A program made the translations under genes and the position numbers. This document shows positions 37,855-45,903 of a stretch of DNA of 64,000 bases, piece after piece. The stretch is from an uncultured Bacilli bacterium (GTDB lineage Bacteria > Bacillota_I > Bacilli_A > RF39 > UBA660): positions 1-64,000 of the forward strand of contig CAKOYD010000007.1 in the NCBI GenBank assembly GCA_934130545.1, written 5' to 3'. A model generated the notes under the pieces. The model was not told where the DNA came from. It saw only the letters and a program-made list of their open reading frames with translations, and did not search any database. Numbering within the stretch: the first letter of the stretch is position 1; each line of letters starts with the position of its first letter.

Positions 37855-38616
37855 ATGGCACTGGTAATTGTTATTGTATGTGTGGTTATGATAATTTTAA
37901 TATTATTCATGTTTTTAATACTTAAGAATACTGTTAAAATTGTTAATAATCAGACTAAATCATATTTTGTTAATAAGCTTCAAGATTACGATGATTTAAT
38001 TTTAGCTAAAGAGAATAAACTTAATGAAATAGAGGAATTATTAAAGAATAAAAAACAGGGTAATAAAGAAGAAAATAAATTGAATAAAGAGTCGGGGTAT
38101 GCTTTTGATACTGATGTTATTGATTTGTTTAATCAAACACAGTATCGTGATAATAATATATTTGAACTAAATAAAAAGATAGAAGAGAATTTTAATGTTA
38201 ATTATGAAGAATTAATTAAAGATTTTATTTCTCTTACAAAGGGTAAAAATAATTATAAATTTTGTTTAAATTTAAGAGATAAGTTTACTAGTGATGTTAT
38301 ATATACTTTAAAGACGAAGAGTGGTCTTGATAGAGAAGAATATTATAAAGAATTACTTACTGAGGAAGAGTTTAAAGTATATGAAGCATTTAAAGTTATT
38401 GTTAGTGATAATAGTGTAGAGAATTTTATTTCTTATTTAGATGAACTTATTAGTTTGAATGATCCTACTATTAAGATTTTAGTGGGTAATAAGAAAGAAA
38501 ATTATGATTATTTAAATAAATATATTAAGACTATTTATTCTGATAAGATATATAAGGGAATTAAGATAATATATAGAGATAAGATATATGATTTTAGTTT
38601 GAGTGAAAGGAATTGA
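37855..38616 (+). CDS. F-type ATPase b-delta fusion-like stator subunit
   Basis: 253 residues. One N-terminal helix (about 2-25), a charged coiled coil (about 28-75) like the b subunit, then a helical domain and a C-terminal part matching the end of delta: LVGNKKENYDYLN, then GIKIIYRDKIYDFSL, where delta has the V-x-I-G-D-x-x-x-D-x-S strand. A b-delta fusion is known from mycobacteria. It would join membrane and F1 head as the stator. It starts 1 nt after the c-like stop without its own clear RBS, so translation is probably coupled. Confidence 0.65.
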   Translation: MALVIVIVCVVMIILILFMFLILKNTVKIVNNQTKSYFVNKLQDYDDLILAKENKLNEIEELLKNKKQGNKEENKLNKESGYAFDTDVIDLFNQTQYRDNNIFELNKKIEENFNVNYEELIKDFISLTKGKNNYKFCLNLRDKFTSDVIYTLKTKSGLDREEYYKELLTEEEFKVYEAFKVIVSDNSVENFISYLDELISLNDPTIKILVGNKKENYDYLNKYIKTIYSDKIYKGIKIIYRDKIYDFSLSERN

Positions 38617-38620
38617 TAGT

Positions 38621-40000
38621 ATGGATGATATATTTTTAAATGATTTAAATGAATCTATAGATAATATTAAGAATAATAATAATGTTTATACTGCTGGTAA
38701 GGTTATTAAAGTTAACGAATATATTATTGAAGTATCAGGATTAAACGATATTAGTTTTTATGAGAAAGTTAATGTTGATGATAAGGCTAATGGTTATGTA
38801 TTTGGTATATATCCTGATCGTGTAATTGTTGCTTTGGTAAATGTATATGATGTTGTTAAACCTGGTGATATTGTTTATGGCTTAAAGAAAGAGTTTAAAT
38901 GTTTATTTAGTCTTGATTCAGTTGGTAAGGTTATTGATATATTTGGTAATGATTTAATAGCAGGTAAGAAATTTGATAACTTAGTAGAGATTAGTGTTGA
39001 GAATAAGAGTACTTCTATTATGGATAGGGGTACGGTTAATAGAGAATTACTTACGGGTATTACAGGTATTGATTTATTATATCCAATTGGTAAAGGTCAA
39101 AGACAGCTTATTATTGGTGATAAAAAGACTGGTAAGACACAGTTATGTTTAGATACAATCGTTAACCAAAAAGATAAGAATGTATTATGTATTTATGTAG
39201 CTTTAGGTAAGACTAAGAAAGAAGTAAAAGATATATATTATGAACTTACTAAGAGAGGGGCTGCTAGTTATACTATTATTATTGCATCATTTCATGATGA
39301 ACTTCCGACAAGAACTTATTTAACTCCTTATGTAGCTTTATCAATAGCAGAAACTTTTATGGCTCAAACTTATGATGTATTAGTATGCATTGATGATTTA
39401 AAAAAACATGCGGATATTTATAGACAGATATCACTTGCTAGTAAAAAGACTCCTGGTAGAGATGCATATCCTGCTGATATTTTCTATGCTCATAGTAGAT
39501 TGTTAGAAAGAGGTTGTCAGCATATTAATGGTGGTTCTATTACTATCTTGCCTATTGTTGAAACAAAGGGTGGAGATATTACTGATTATATAGCTACTAA
39601 TATTATTAGTATTTGTGATGGACAGATTGTATTATCTAGTAAGAACTTTACAAAAGGTGAGAAACCAGCAATTGATTATGGACTTTCAGTATCGAGATTA
39701 GGTGGTAATGTACAGGATGATAATATGAAGAAAGTTGGTAGTAAGGTTAGAATTCAGTTATTGTCTTATCTTGATGTTAGAGAAATATATGAACTTGCTA
39801 ACTTTGATGAGATGAGCGATGAACTTAAAGATAGACTTACTAATGGTAAGAAGATATTAGATAATTTAAGACAATATAGATTTAGTCCTAGAACAAAGAA
39901 AGAAATGTTAGATAGTTATAAGTTTATTATGGATAGTGATAAAATAGAAGAAGAAAAGAAAGATGAATTATATAGTGAAGAAAATATATTTGTCGATTAG
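38621..40000 (+). CDS. F1-ATPase alpha-like subunit
   Basis: 459 residues. Beta-barrel N-terminal domain, then LLTGITGIDLLYPIGKGQRQ and P-loop GDKKTGKTQ, the Walker B strand VLVCIDDLKKHADIYRQIS, DAYPADIFYAHSRLLERG, GGSITILPIVETKGGDITDY and GLSVSRLGG, which carries the alpha arginine finger. The position of catalytic Glu is not acidic (VALGKTKK), as expected for the non-catalytic subunit. It is about 40 residues shorter than usual alpha (500). AAAGGA lies 9 nt before the ATG at 38621. Confidence 0.9.
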   Translation: MDDIFLNDLNESIDNIKNNNNVYTAGKVIKVNEYIIEVSGLNDISFYEKVNVDDKANGYVFGIYPDRVIVALVNVYDVVKPGDIVYGLKKEFKCLFSLDSVGKVIDIFGNDLIAGKKFDNLVEISVENKSTSIMDRGTVNRELLTGITGIDLLYPIGKGQRQLIIGDKKTGKTQLCLDTIVNQKDKNVLCIYVALGKTKKEVKDIYYELTKRGAASYTIIIASFHDELPTRTYLTPYVALSIAETFMAQTYDVLVCIDDLKKHADIYRQISLASKKTPGRDAYPADIFYAHSRLLERGCQHINGGSITILPIVETKGGDITDYIATNIISICDGQIVLSSKNFTKGEKPAIDYGLSVSRLGGNVQDDNMKKVGSKVRIQLLSYLDVREIYELANFDEMSDELKDRLTNGKKILDNLRQYRFSPRTKKEMLDSYKFIMDSDKIEEEKKDELYSEENIFVD

Positions 40001-40018
40001 ATAATGGAGAGGATAAAA

Positions 40019-41368
40019 ATGGTAGTTGGTAAAATTATTTCAATATTTGATATTAGTGTTGAAGTTATTCTTAGCGATACTGATGTTAAGTTAGGAGATA
40101 TTCTTAAAGTTAAGGATGATGATGAGTATCTTTTTGAGGTAGTTAATGTTAATAATATTAGTGCTACTTGTATTAGTTTAGGGACTACTAGAGGACTTAA
40201 AAAAGGTAGTGAAGTTGTTAGAAAGAATAATGGTATTGAGATTGAGTATTCTGATAAGATACTTGGTAGAGTATTTAATTCTTATGGGGATACTATTGAT
40301 GGTAAAGAGATAGTTAGTTCTAAAAAGAGAAATATTAATAATGAAACAGTATCTTTAAGTAAACTTAATGTTAATAGTGATATTTTATGGACCGGTATTA
40401 AGGTTATTGACTTTTTTGCTCCATTACAAAAAGGTTTTAAGATGGGTCTTCTTGGAGGTGCTGGTGTTGGGAAAACAGTACTTATTAAAGAGTTAATCCA
40501 TAATGTTTATTCTTCTATTAATGCGCATGCAGTATTTGTTGGAGCTGGCGAAAGATCAAGAGAAGGTCGAGAATTATATGATGATATGGTATCTTCTAAT
40601 TTATTAGATAAGATGAGTATGGTTTTTGGTCAAATGGGTGATAATCCAGTATCAAGAAGTAAGAGTGTTTATTCAGGATTAACTTTAGCAGAGTATTTAC
40701 GTGATGAAAAGAAAAAAGATGTATTACTATTTATTGATAATATATATCGTTTTATTCAGGCTAAGAGTGAGATTGCTACTGAGTTAAAACAACTACTTAT
40801 TGAGAATGGATATCCGGCTGATATGGCTAATGAGATTAGTAAGGTAGAGGAGAGAATTTCTTCAACTGAGAATGGTTCAATTACTTCATTCCAAGCTATT
40901 TATATACCTGCTGATGATTATAATGATGAGGCAGTGTCTACTATTACTTCTTATATGGATGGACAAATAGTTCTAGATAGAAAGATTGCTGAATTAGGTT
41001 TATATCCAGCTATTAATGTGTTTAAATCTACTTCTAAATTAGTTGATGTTGAAAAAATCGGAGAAAGACATTTTAAACTAATAGAGGAAGTGCTTAGATA
41101 TTTAACTAGATATGAAGAATTAGAAGAAATTATTGCTATTTTAGGTATTGAAGAATTAAGTGAAGAAGATAAGAAAATATTCTATCGTTCAAGAAAACTT
41201 AGATATTATTTTTCACAGCCAATGTTTGTAGCGGAAGCTTATACAAACATTAAGGGTGAATTTGTTAAGATAGAGGATATTTTAATAGATGTTGAGAATA
41301 TATTAAGTGGTAAATATGATGATGTGGATGAGAGTAAGTTCTTATTTATAGGTAAATATCATGAATAG
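40019..41368 (+). CDS. F1-ATPase beta-like catalytic subunit
   Basis: 449 residues, catalytic subunit for ATP hydrolysis. GGAGVGKTVLIKELI is the P-loop, GERSREGRELY carries the catalytic Glu and adjacent Arg, LLFIDNIYRFIQAKSE is Walker B, YPAINVFKSTSKL closes the adenine pocket, and LGIEELSEEDK equals the DELSEED lever that pushes gamma. All key residues are present, so it should be active. The start is the ATG at 40019 with GGAGAGG 6 nt upstream, 18 nt after the alpha stop. Confidence 0.92.
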   Translation: MVVGKIISIFDISVEVILSDTDVKLGDILKVKDDDEYLFEVVNVNNISATCISLGTTRGLKKGSEVVRKNNGIEIEYSDKILGRVFNSYGDTIDGKEIVSSKKRNINNETVSLSKLNVNSDILWTGIKVIDFFAPLQKGFKMGLLGGAGVGKTVLIKELIHNVYSSINAHAVFVGAGERSREGRELYDDMVSSNLLDKMSMVFGQMGDNPVSRSKSVYSGLTLAEYLRDEKKKDVLLFIDNIYRFIQAKSEIATELKQLLIENGYPADMANEISKVEERISSTENGSITSFQAIYIPADDYNDEAVSTITSYMDGQIVLDRKIAELGLYPAINVFKSTSKLVDVEKIGERHFKLIEEVLRYLTRYEELEEIIAILGIEELSEEDKKIFYRSRKLRYYFSQPMFVAEAYTNIKGEFVKIEDILIDVENILSGKYDDVDESKFLFIGKYHE

Positions 41369-41615
41369 TAAAGGTATTAAGGTTAGAATATTTAATTTAG
41401 AGAGCGGTCTAGTTGAATATGAAGATGTTAAGTTTATTAGAGTTATTAGTAAAGATTATAATTTATTAATTATGAAAGATTATTTACCTATTATAGGAGA
41501 AGTAGAAGGTAGTATAGATATTAAGGGTGATGATGTAGATATATCATACTCTAAGATAAAGGCTTTTTATATGAATAGTCATAATGTATTTAATTTAATG
41601 ATTGAAGAGGGTTAA
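41361..41615 (+). CDS. F1-ATPase epsilon-like subunit, N-terminal domain only
   Basis: 84 residues overlapping the beta gene by 8 nt. The fold is the epsilon beta-sandwich: VRIFNLESGLVEYEDVKFIRV, then LLIMKDYLPIIGEVEGSIDI, the counterpart of the GILPGHAPLLT-x-L-x-x-G region. The two C-terminal helices that inhibit ATP hydrolysis in bacterial epsilon are missing. It would bridge gamma and the c-like ring. Confidence 0.75.
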   Translation: MNSKGIKVRIFNLESGLVEYEDVKFIRVISKDYNLLIMKDYLPIIGEVEGSIDIKGDDVDISYSKIKAFYMNSHNVFNLMIEEG

Positions 41616-41616
41616 T

Positions 41617-42150
41617 ATGAATAGTGTTGATATTTTAAGTAATTTTATTGTATTTGCGGCAATTGCTGTTGTATTCTTATTAGCGTTATTTATTTATTTT
41701 AAGATATCTTTAAAGAAATATGATGTTAATAGTGATAAAGTTAGATTTTATGGTTTATTTTTAGGAATGGATAATGGTTCAATTATTGCATTTAGTATGA
41801 TTACTTTAAATTTTATATTTTTAGCTTGGTTAATGATTAGTTTTGTTGGTATAAATTGGCTTTATGTTGGAGTATCTTATGTATTAGTTATTATGGCGAC
41901 AATAATTAGTAAACAATATAATAGAATATTCATTAATATAGTATTTAATGGAATTAATTGTTTGTGTGTATTTCTAGCTAATTATGTATATAATTACTTT
42001 ATGAAAGATAGTAGTATATATTTGTTAGTTATATTAGCTTTTGTTATTATCTTTGTATTTTTATATTTATTATATATTACTTTTAAATGGTTAAATGAGG
42101 TTATTACTAAGAATAAGTATTTAGTTAAGAAGCAATATAAGAAATTATAG
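41617..42150 (+). CDS. multi-pass membrane protein in the F1-like operon (not subunit a)
   Basis: 177 residues with about five hydrophobic helices. It occupies the slot where a membrane partner would be expected, but has no match to subunit a: the conserved Arg-containing helix (LxLRLxxNxxAGH) is absent and the protein is shorter. The cytoplasmic C-terminus is basic (KNKYLVKKQYKK). AGAGG lies 6 nt before the ATG at 41617; the gene sits 1 nt after the epsilon-like stop and 8 nt before the gamma-like gene. Its role is unknown. Confidence 0.6.
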   Translation: MNSVDILSNFIVFAAIAVVFLLALFIYFKISLKKYDVNSDKVRFYGLFLGMDNGSIIAFSMITLNFIFLAWLMISFVGINWLYVGVSYVLVIMATIISKQYNRIFINIVFNGINCLCVFLANYVYNYFMKDSSIYLLVILAFVIIFVFLYLLYITFKWLNEVITKNKYLVKKQYKKL

Positions 42151-42158
42151 GTGATGGT

Positions 42159-42923
42159 ATGAGAGTTAAGAATGTTGTTAAGGTTATGAATTTTAACGCG
42201 TTATTAAATGTTGATAAGGCTATTAAGAAGGCCTCTAAATATAAGAATGTTGGGGAAGAAATTACTAGTATTCTATCTAGAATTATTTATAATAAGAATA
42301 TTGTTTTAGATAAAAAGAGTTTAAAAGCTGATCCTAATAAACCTAAATTAAATATATATATTGCTAATGATTATGGTTTTTGTGGTAATTTTAATAGTGA
42401 GATCAATAGAAGTTTAAGAGAAGATAAAGATTGTTATAAGATTATTATTGGTAAGAAGATAATATTTAGTGATGATTTAACTTTACTTAAGATACATAAA
42501 GATGATTTTTTTACGAGATTTGGGGAGATAGAGAATATCTTAAGAAATGGTGTTGTTAGTAATTTATATAGTGAAGTTAATGTATATTATAATCATTACT
42601 ATTCTTCTACTAGTTTTGGGTTTGTTAAATTGCAATTATTTCCAGTAAAGTTAGAAGGGGAATTATATGAAGGAGAAGACTTTATTACTGAGACAGATAT
42701 TAGTAAAGTTTTAGCTAGTTTACTGGGATTTTATATGTGCTACCAAATAATTATGTGTGAAAGTATTTCGGAAGCAGCTGAGAATGTTTTAAGAAGTCAG
42801 ATTACTAGTTCAGCATTAGATAAGATAGAGGAAAAAGAAGAAGAAGATAGATTATTAGAGAATAAGAGAAAGAAAGAAATAAGTGTAAAGAAAAGTGTAG
42901 AAAACTTTAAAAAGATTATGTAA
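42159..42923 (+). CDS. F1-ATPase gamma-like subunit
   Basis: 254 residues. The Rossmann-like middle contains NDYGFCGNFNSEI, equivalent to the S/T-D-R-G-L-C-G-x-F-N motif of gamma. The C-terminal coiled coil has SISEAAENVLRSQITSSALDKI, equivalent to the conserved SE-x-AARM-x-AM-x-x-AT-x-NA helix that turns inside the head. An extra Lys/Glu-rich tail follows, and the N-terminal helix is shorter than usual gamma. This should be the central rotor shaft. Confidence 0.8.
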   Translation: MRVKNVVKVMNFNALLNVDKAIKKASKYKNVGEEITSILSRIIYNKNIVLDKKSLKADPNKPKLNIYIANDYGFCGNFNSEINRSLREDKDCYKIIIGKKIIFSDDLTLLKIHKDDFFTRFGEIENILRNGVVSNLYSEVNVYYNHYYSSTSFGFVKLQLFPVKLEGELYEGEDFITETDISKVLASLLGFYMCYQIIMCESISEAAENVLRSQITSSALDKIEEKEEEDRLLENKRKKEISVKKSVENFKKIM

Positions 42924-42938
42924 AGAAAAGTTATATTA

Positions 42939-42967
42939 TTGACAATATTTTTGATAAAATATATACT
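42939..42967 (+). promoter_or_regulatory. promoter of the coiled-coil gene
   Basis: TTGACA (42939-42944), 17-bp spacer, TATACT (42962-42967), identical in both hexamers and spacing to the operon promoter at 29742-29770. Confidence 0.8.
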
Positions 42968-42987
42968 TATAATAGAGGTGGGATATA

Positions 42988-44637
42988 ATGATAAGTGGAA
43001 GTAGTGCTTTTAATGATATATTAGAAAAAAAGTATAAAATATTAAGAACTAGTTTAATATTGGGTAATTCTAAAAATCGTGATGATTTACTATTACAATT
43101 TGAAGATACTGCTAGAAGGGTAGATGATATATATAACAATAGATATTTACAAATTTTAGCTAGTAAGAAATATCCTACTAAGAACTTGAATGAAGAAGAA
43201 GATAGACTTAGAGATTTAATAGATTTTATTAAAAAGAGAGTTTATGATAGAAAGTGTTTTTTAGATGATTATAAAGAGATTACTTTATATAATTTAGATG
43301 GTTTAAAAGATATTAGTGATGAAGATGAATTATCTTTATATGAAAATAGACTTAGTATTATTGATGAATATTTATCAAATGTTGATAAGATAGATGTCAT
43401 TAATAAGCGTATTAGTGAATGTAAAGATGAGTTAGATGAAAAGTATAAAGTAAATGCGGAAAATCAAGCTCTTGATGTTAAATATGAAGATACTTTATTA
43501 GATGAATTTAATAAGATAATATTAGATGATGAATATTATAGTAAGTTAAGTTATGCAGATATAGATAAGGAATTAGAAGACTTAGATATAAGTTCTAAAG
43601 ATAAGAAAGCTACTTTAGATACTTTTATTGCTTCTTATGATGCTTTAGAGAATTCTGGTATTGGAGAAGATGAGAAGAATGAGTATAAGTCTTATGTTAG
43701 AGATGCTAAAGTAGATTATTATAATGATGTTGAAAAGATATATATATTAAAATTATATAAGATGGTTCTTGATAAGAAGACTGAATATAAAGATATATTT
43801 AGTAAGAGAGAGAATATTACTAATTTATTAAATGAAAGATTAGTACTTAGAAATGACTTAGGTATAGATAGTTTTGATGTATTAAGTGGTTTTTATGATA
43901 TAGTATGTGATCAGTTTGGTGTAGTTAAGGCTCAGAAATATACTATAGAAAGTATCGATAATTTAATATTAACTTTAGATGGTTATGAGAATGATTTAAA
44001 AGAATTAACTATGAGAAATAGTGATAAAGAAATATTAGATGTGGTATCTGATTATATATTTGATATTGATAAGAAACCTACTATAGAAGTAGAAGATACT
44101 GAAGAAGATGTAGTAGAGGAAGAAGTACCTAAGATTGAAGATATAAAACATTTGGATAATGAGGTGGTAGCAGTTGAAGATGCTGTTGACTTTGATACTG
44201 ATGTTGTATCTATGCAAGCTATTGATGTTATGAAAAGAGTAGTTGAAGCTTTAGATATAGATAAAGATAATATTATTACAGTTGAGAATAATAAAGATGA
44301 TATATTCTTAGATGAAGAACCTAAAGTAGAAGAGAAAGAAGATAGTAAGAAGAATATACTTACTAAAGAAGTTCCAATGACTGAAGAAGATATATTTAAA
44401 GATATTGATCCATTCTTAGATGATAATATGTATGAGAATGATAATGAGAAAGTAAAAGATGATACTATGGGATTAGTAATGCCAGATATAGATAAGATAG
44501 GTTCAGTTAAACCTACGAATACTTTATCTAAAATAGAAGACATTGCTAGAGATAACAATGATTTAGTATTACCTACATTGGGCTTAATTAATAATACTAA
44601 AGATGTATCATTAGTGTCTGATAATTATTTATCATAA
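42988..44637 (+). CDS. acidic coiled-coil protein next to the F1-like operon
   Basis: 549 residues without signal or membrane helix. Residues 1-360 are helical and rich in Glu/Asp/Lys, with coiled-coil character (EEEDRLRDLIDFIKKR, INKRISECKDELDEKY). Residues about 365-549 are low-complexity and acidic (EVEDTEEDVVEEEVP), probably disordered. No family is recognised. Position and a promoter matching the operon promoter suggest a cytoplasmic partner or regulator of the F1-like complex; this is inference. GAGGTGGG precedes the start. Confidence 0.55.
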   Translation: MISGSSAFNDILEKKYKILRTSLILGNSKNRDDLLLQFEDTARRVDDIYNNRYLQILASKKYPTKNLNEEEDRLRDLIDFIKKRVYDRKCFLDDYKEITLYNLDGLKDISDEDELSLYENRLSIIDEYLSNVDKIDVINKRISECKDELDEKYKVNAENQALDVKYEDTLLDEFNKIILDDEYYSKLSYADIDKELEDLDISSKDKKATLDTFIASYDALENSGIGEDEKNEYKSYVRDAKVDYYNDVEKIYILKLYKMVLDKKTEYKDIFSKRENITNLLNERLVLRNDLGIDSFDVLSGFYDIVCDQFGVVKAQKYTIESIDNLILTLDGYENDLKELTMRNSDKEILDVVSDYIFDIDKKPTIEVEDTEEDVVEEEVPKIEDIKHLDNEVVAVEDAVDFDTDVVSMQAIDVMKRVVEALDIDKDNIITVENNKDDIFLDEEPKVEEKEDSKKNILTKEVPMTEEDIFKDIDPFLDDNMYENDNEKVKDDTMGLVMPDIDKIGSVKPTNTLSKIEDIARDNNDLVLPTLGLINNTKDVSLVSDNYLS

Positions 44638-44648
44638 TATAAATTATA

Positions 44649-44683
44649 AGTGTATAGTCTAGATGATTATATGCTTTTTTTTG
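44649..44683 (+). terminator. terminator
   Basis: AGTGTATA pairs with TATATGCT (two G-T pairs) and is followed by a run of eight T. It ends the F1-like region. Confidence 0.65.
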
Positions 44684-44771
44684 TTATGTAATAAAGTTGT
44701 TTGCTAGGAGTTACTTTTGTTGAAATAGTAATTATAGTTTGATATGATGTATTTATATAGTTAGATAAAAA

Positions 44772-44875
44772 GGTGCGACATTGTCGCACCAATTGTTTGG
44801 TTAAAAGGTGCCCCAGTGGGGCACCTATTGTATGAGAATGTAATTATTTATTAAAAAGTGTCGACAGTGTCGGCA
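44772..44875 (+). repeat. three palindromic repeats upstream of the YhcG-like gene
   Basis: Palindromes at 44772-44790 (GGTGCGACA/TGTCGCACC), 44806-44826 (AGGTGCCCC/GGGGCACCT) and 44859-44875 (TGTCGACA/TGTCGGCA, one G-T). Each follows an A-rich run and precedes an ATTG. The outer bases are constant (GGTGC...GCACC in the first two) while the inner three change on both arms together. A fourth copy lies inside the next gene at 45158-45176. The rest of the 265-nt gap shows only the terminator and RBS. Confidence 0.85.
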
Positions 44876-44905
44876 TAATTGAAACTTGTAAAAGGGAGGT
44901 TTTGT

Positions 44906-45790
44906 ATGGATTATTATGATGAGATAAAGAACGAATTAATAAGCAATGAAATAAATAGAAAAGTTAAAAATTATTCTATAAATAGAAGTGATTTAAATGC
45001 TTATTATAATGTTGGAAAAATGTTAAGTGAGGCAGGTAAATGTTATGGTGAGGGAATTATTAAGGAGTATTCCAAAAAATTAACAGAAGAGTTGGGGAAA
45101 GGATATACAGTATCAAACTTAAAACGTTTTAGGCAATTTTATATTTTAGTTGAAAAAGGTGCCACACTGTGGCACCAATTGAGCTGGAGCCATTATAGGG
45201 AGTTAATTCCATTAAATGATATTAATAAAATAAATTATTATATTATTCAAATATCAAAAAGAAATCTTTCAAAGAGGCAACTTATCGAGATAATTAAATC
45301 TAATGAATATGAAAGATTAGATGATGAAACTAAAAATAAGTTAATTAACGGAAAAGAAACGAGTGTGGTAGATTTTGTTAAGAATCCAATAGTAATTAAG
45401 AATAAATATAATTATGAAGATATATCAGAGAAGATGTTGCAAAGATTAATATTAGAAGATATTTCTTCATTTATGAAAGAGTTAGGTAATGGTTTTAGTT
45501 TTATAGATAGTGAATATAAAATAAAATTAGGAGATAGATATAATTATATAGATTTATTACTATTTAATATAGAGTTTAATTGTTATGTAGTAGTAGAACT
45601 TAAAGTATGTGAATTAAGGAAAGAATATATAGGACAAATAGAGGTATATATGAATTATATAGATAGAAATATTAAGAAAATTAGTCAGGATAAAACTATA
45701 GGTATAATTATATGTAAAAAGAATAATAAGTATGTTATTGAATATTGTAGTGATAATAGAATAATATCAAGGGAATATATACTAGTATAA
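44906..45790 (+). CDS. YhcG-like DUF1016 + PD-(D/E)XK nuclease family protein
   Basis: 294 residues. The N-terminal DUF1016 domain has KNYSINRSDLNAYYNVGKML, then YGEGIIKEYSKKLTEELGKG and LSWSHYRELIPL, all family marks. The C-terminal half is the nuclease: NYIDLLLFNIEFNCYVVVEL shows the Asp...Glu-x-Lys triad (D of IDLLL, E and K of ELK). It probably binds or cuts DNA; relatives occur in accessory regions and with restriction systems. Codons for KGATLWHQ (45155-45178) carry a perfect 9-bp palindrome of the same family as the upstream repeats. GGGAGG lies 6 nt before the ATG. Confidence 0.85.
   Translation: MDYYDEIKNELISNEINRKVKNYSINRSDLNAYYNVGKMLSEAGKCYGEGIIKEYSKKLTEELGKGYTVSNLKRFRQFYILVEKGATLWHQLSWSHYRELIPLNDINKINYYIIQISKRNLSKRQLIEIIKSNEYERLDDETKNKLINGKETSVVDFVKNPIVIKNKYNYEDISEKMLQRLILEDISSFMKELGNGFSFIDSEYKIKLGDRYNYIDLLLFNIEFNCYVVVELKVCELRKEYIGQIEVYMNYIDRNIKKISQDKTIGIIICKKNNKYVIEYCSDNRIISREYILV
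45158..45176 (+). repeat. palindrome inside the YhcG-like coding region
   Basis: GGTGCCACA, one base, then TGTGGCACC. It lies between the two helical parts of the DUF1016 domain, is flanked by AAAA and CAATTG like copy 1 (44772-44790), and shares its outer arms. Confidence 0.9.
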
Positions 45791-45845
45791 TCTATAAGTT
45801 TATGCTAGGTGCGAAAAAAAATATTCTAAAAATGAAAAATATGTA

Positions 45846-45874
45846 TTGCATTTTATCTAATAATTTGCTATTAT
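45846..45874 (+). promoter_or_regulatory. promoter of the 45904 gene
   Basis: TTGCAT (45846-45851), 17-bp spacer, TATTAT (45869-45874), followed by AAAGGAGGAT. It is nearly identical to the promoter at 46643-46671. Confidence 0.7.
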
Positions 45875-45903
45875 TATTATTGTAAAGGAGGATAAGAAAA
45901 GAT

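Noticed and set aside
37605..42923. An ordinary F1F0 ATP synthase operon
   Set aside because: No subunit a, c lacks the acidic residue, b and delta are fused, epsilon is cut short, the gene order is not a-c-b-delta-alpha-gamma-beta-epsilon, and surface genes lead the operon. The N-ATPase arrangement does not fit either.
44052..44558. Minus-strand reading frame of 168 codons rich in Ser
   Set aside because: It is the mirror of the acidic low-complexity part of the 42988 gene and has no RBS or family.
44772..44875. CRISPR array
   Set aside because: The three palindromes differ from one another, are spaced unevenly and have no spacer-repeat pattern; no cas genes are near.
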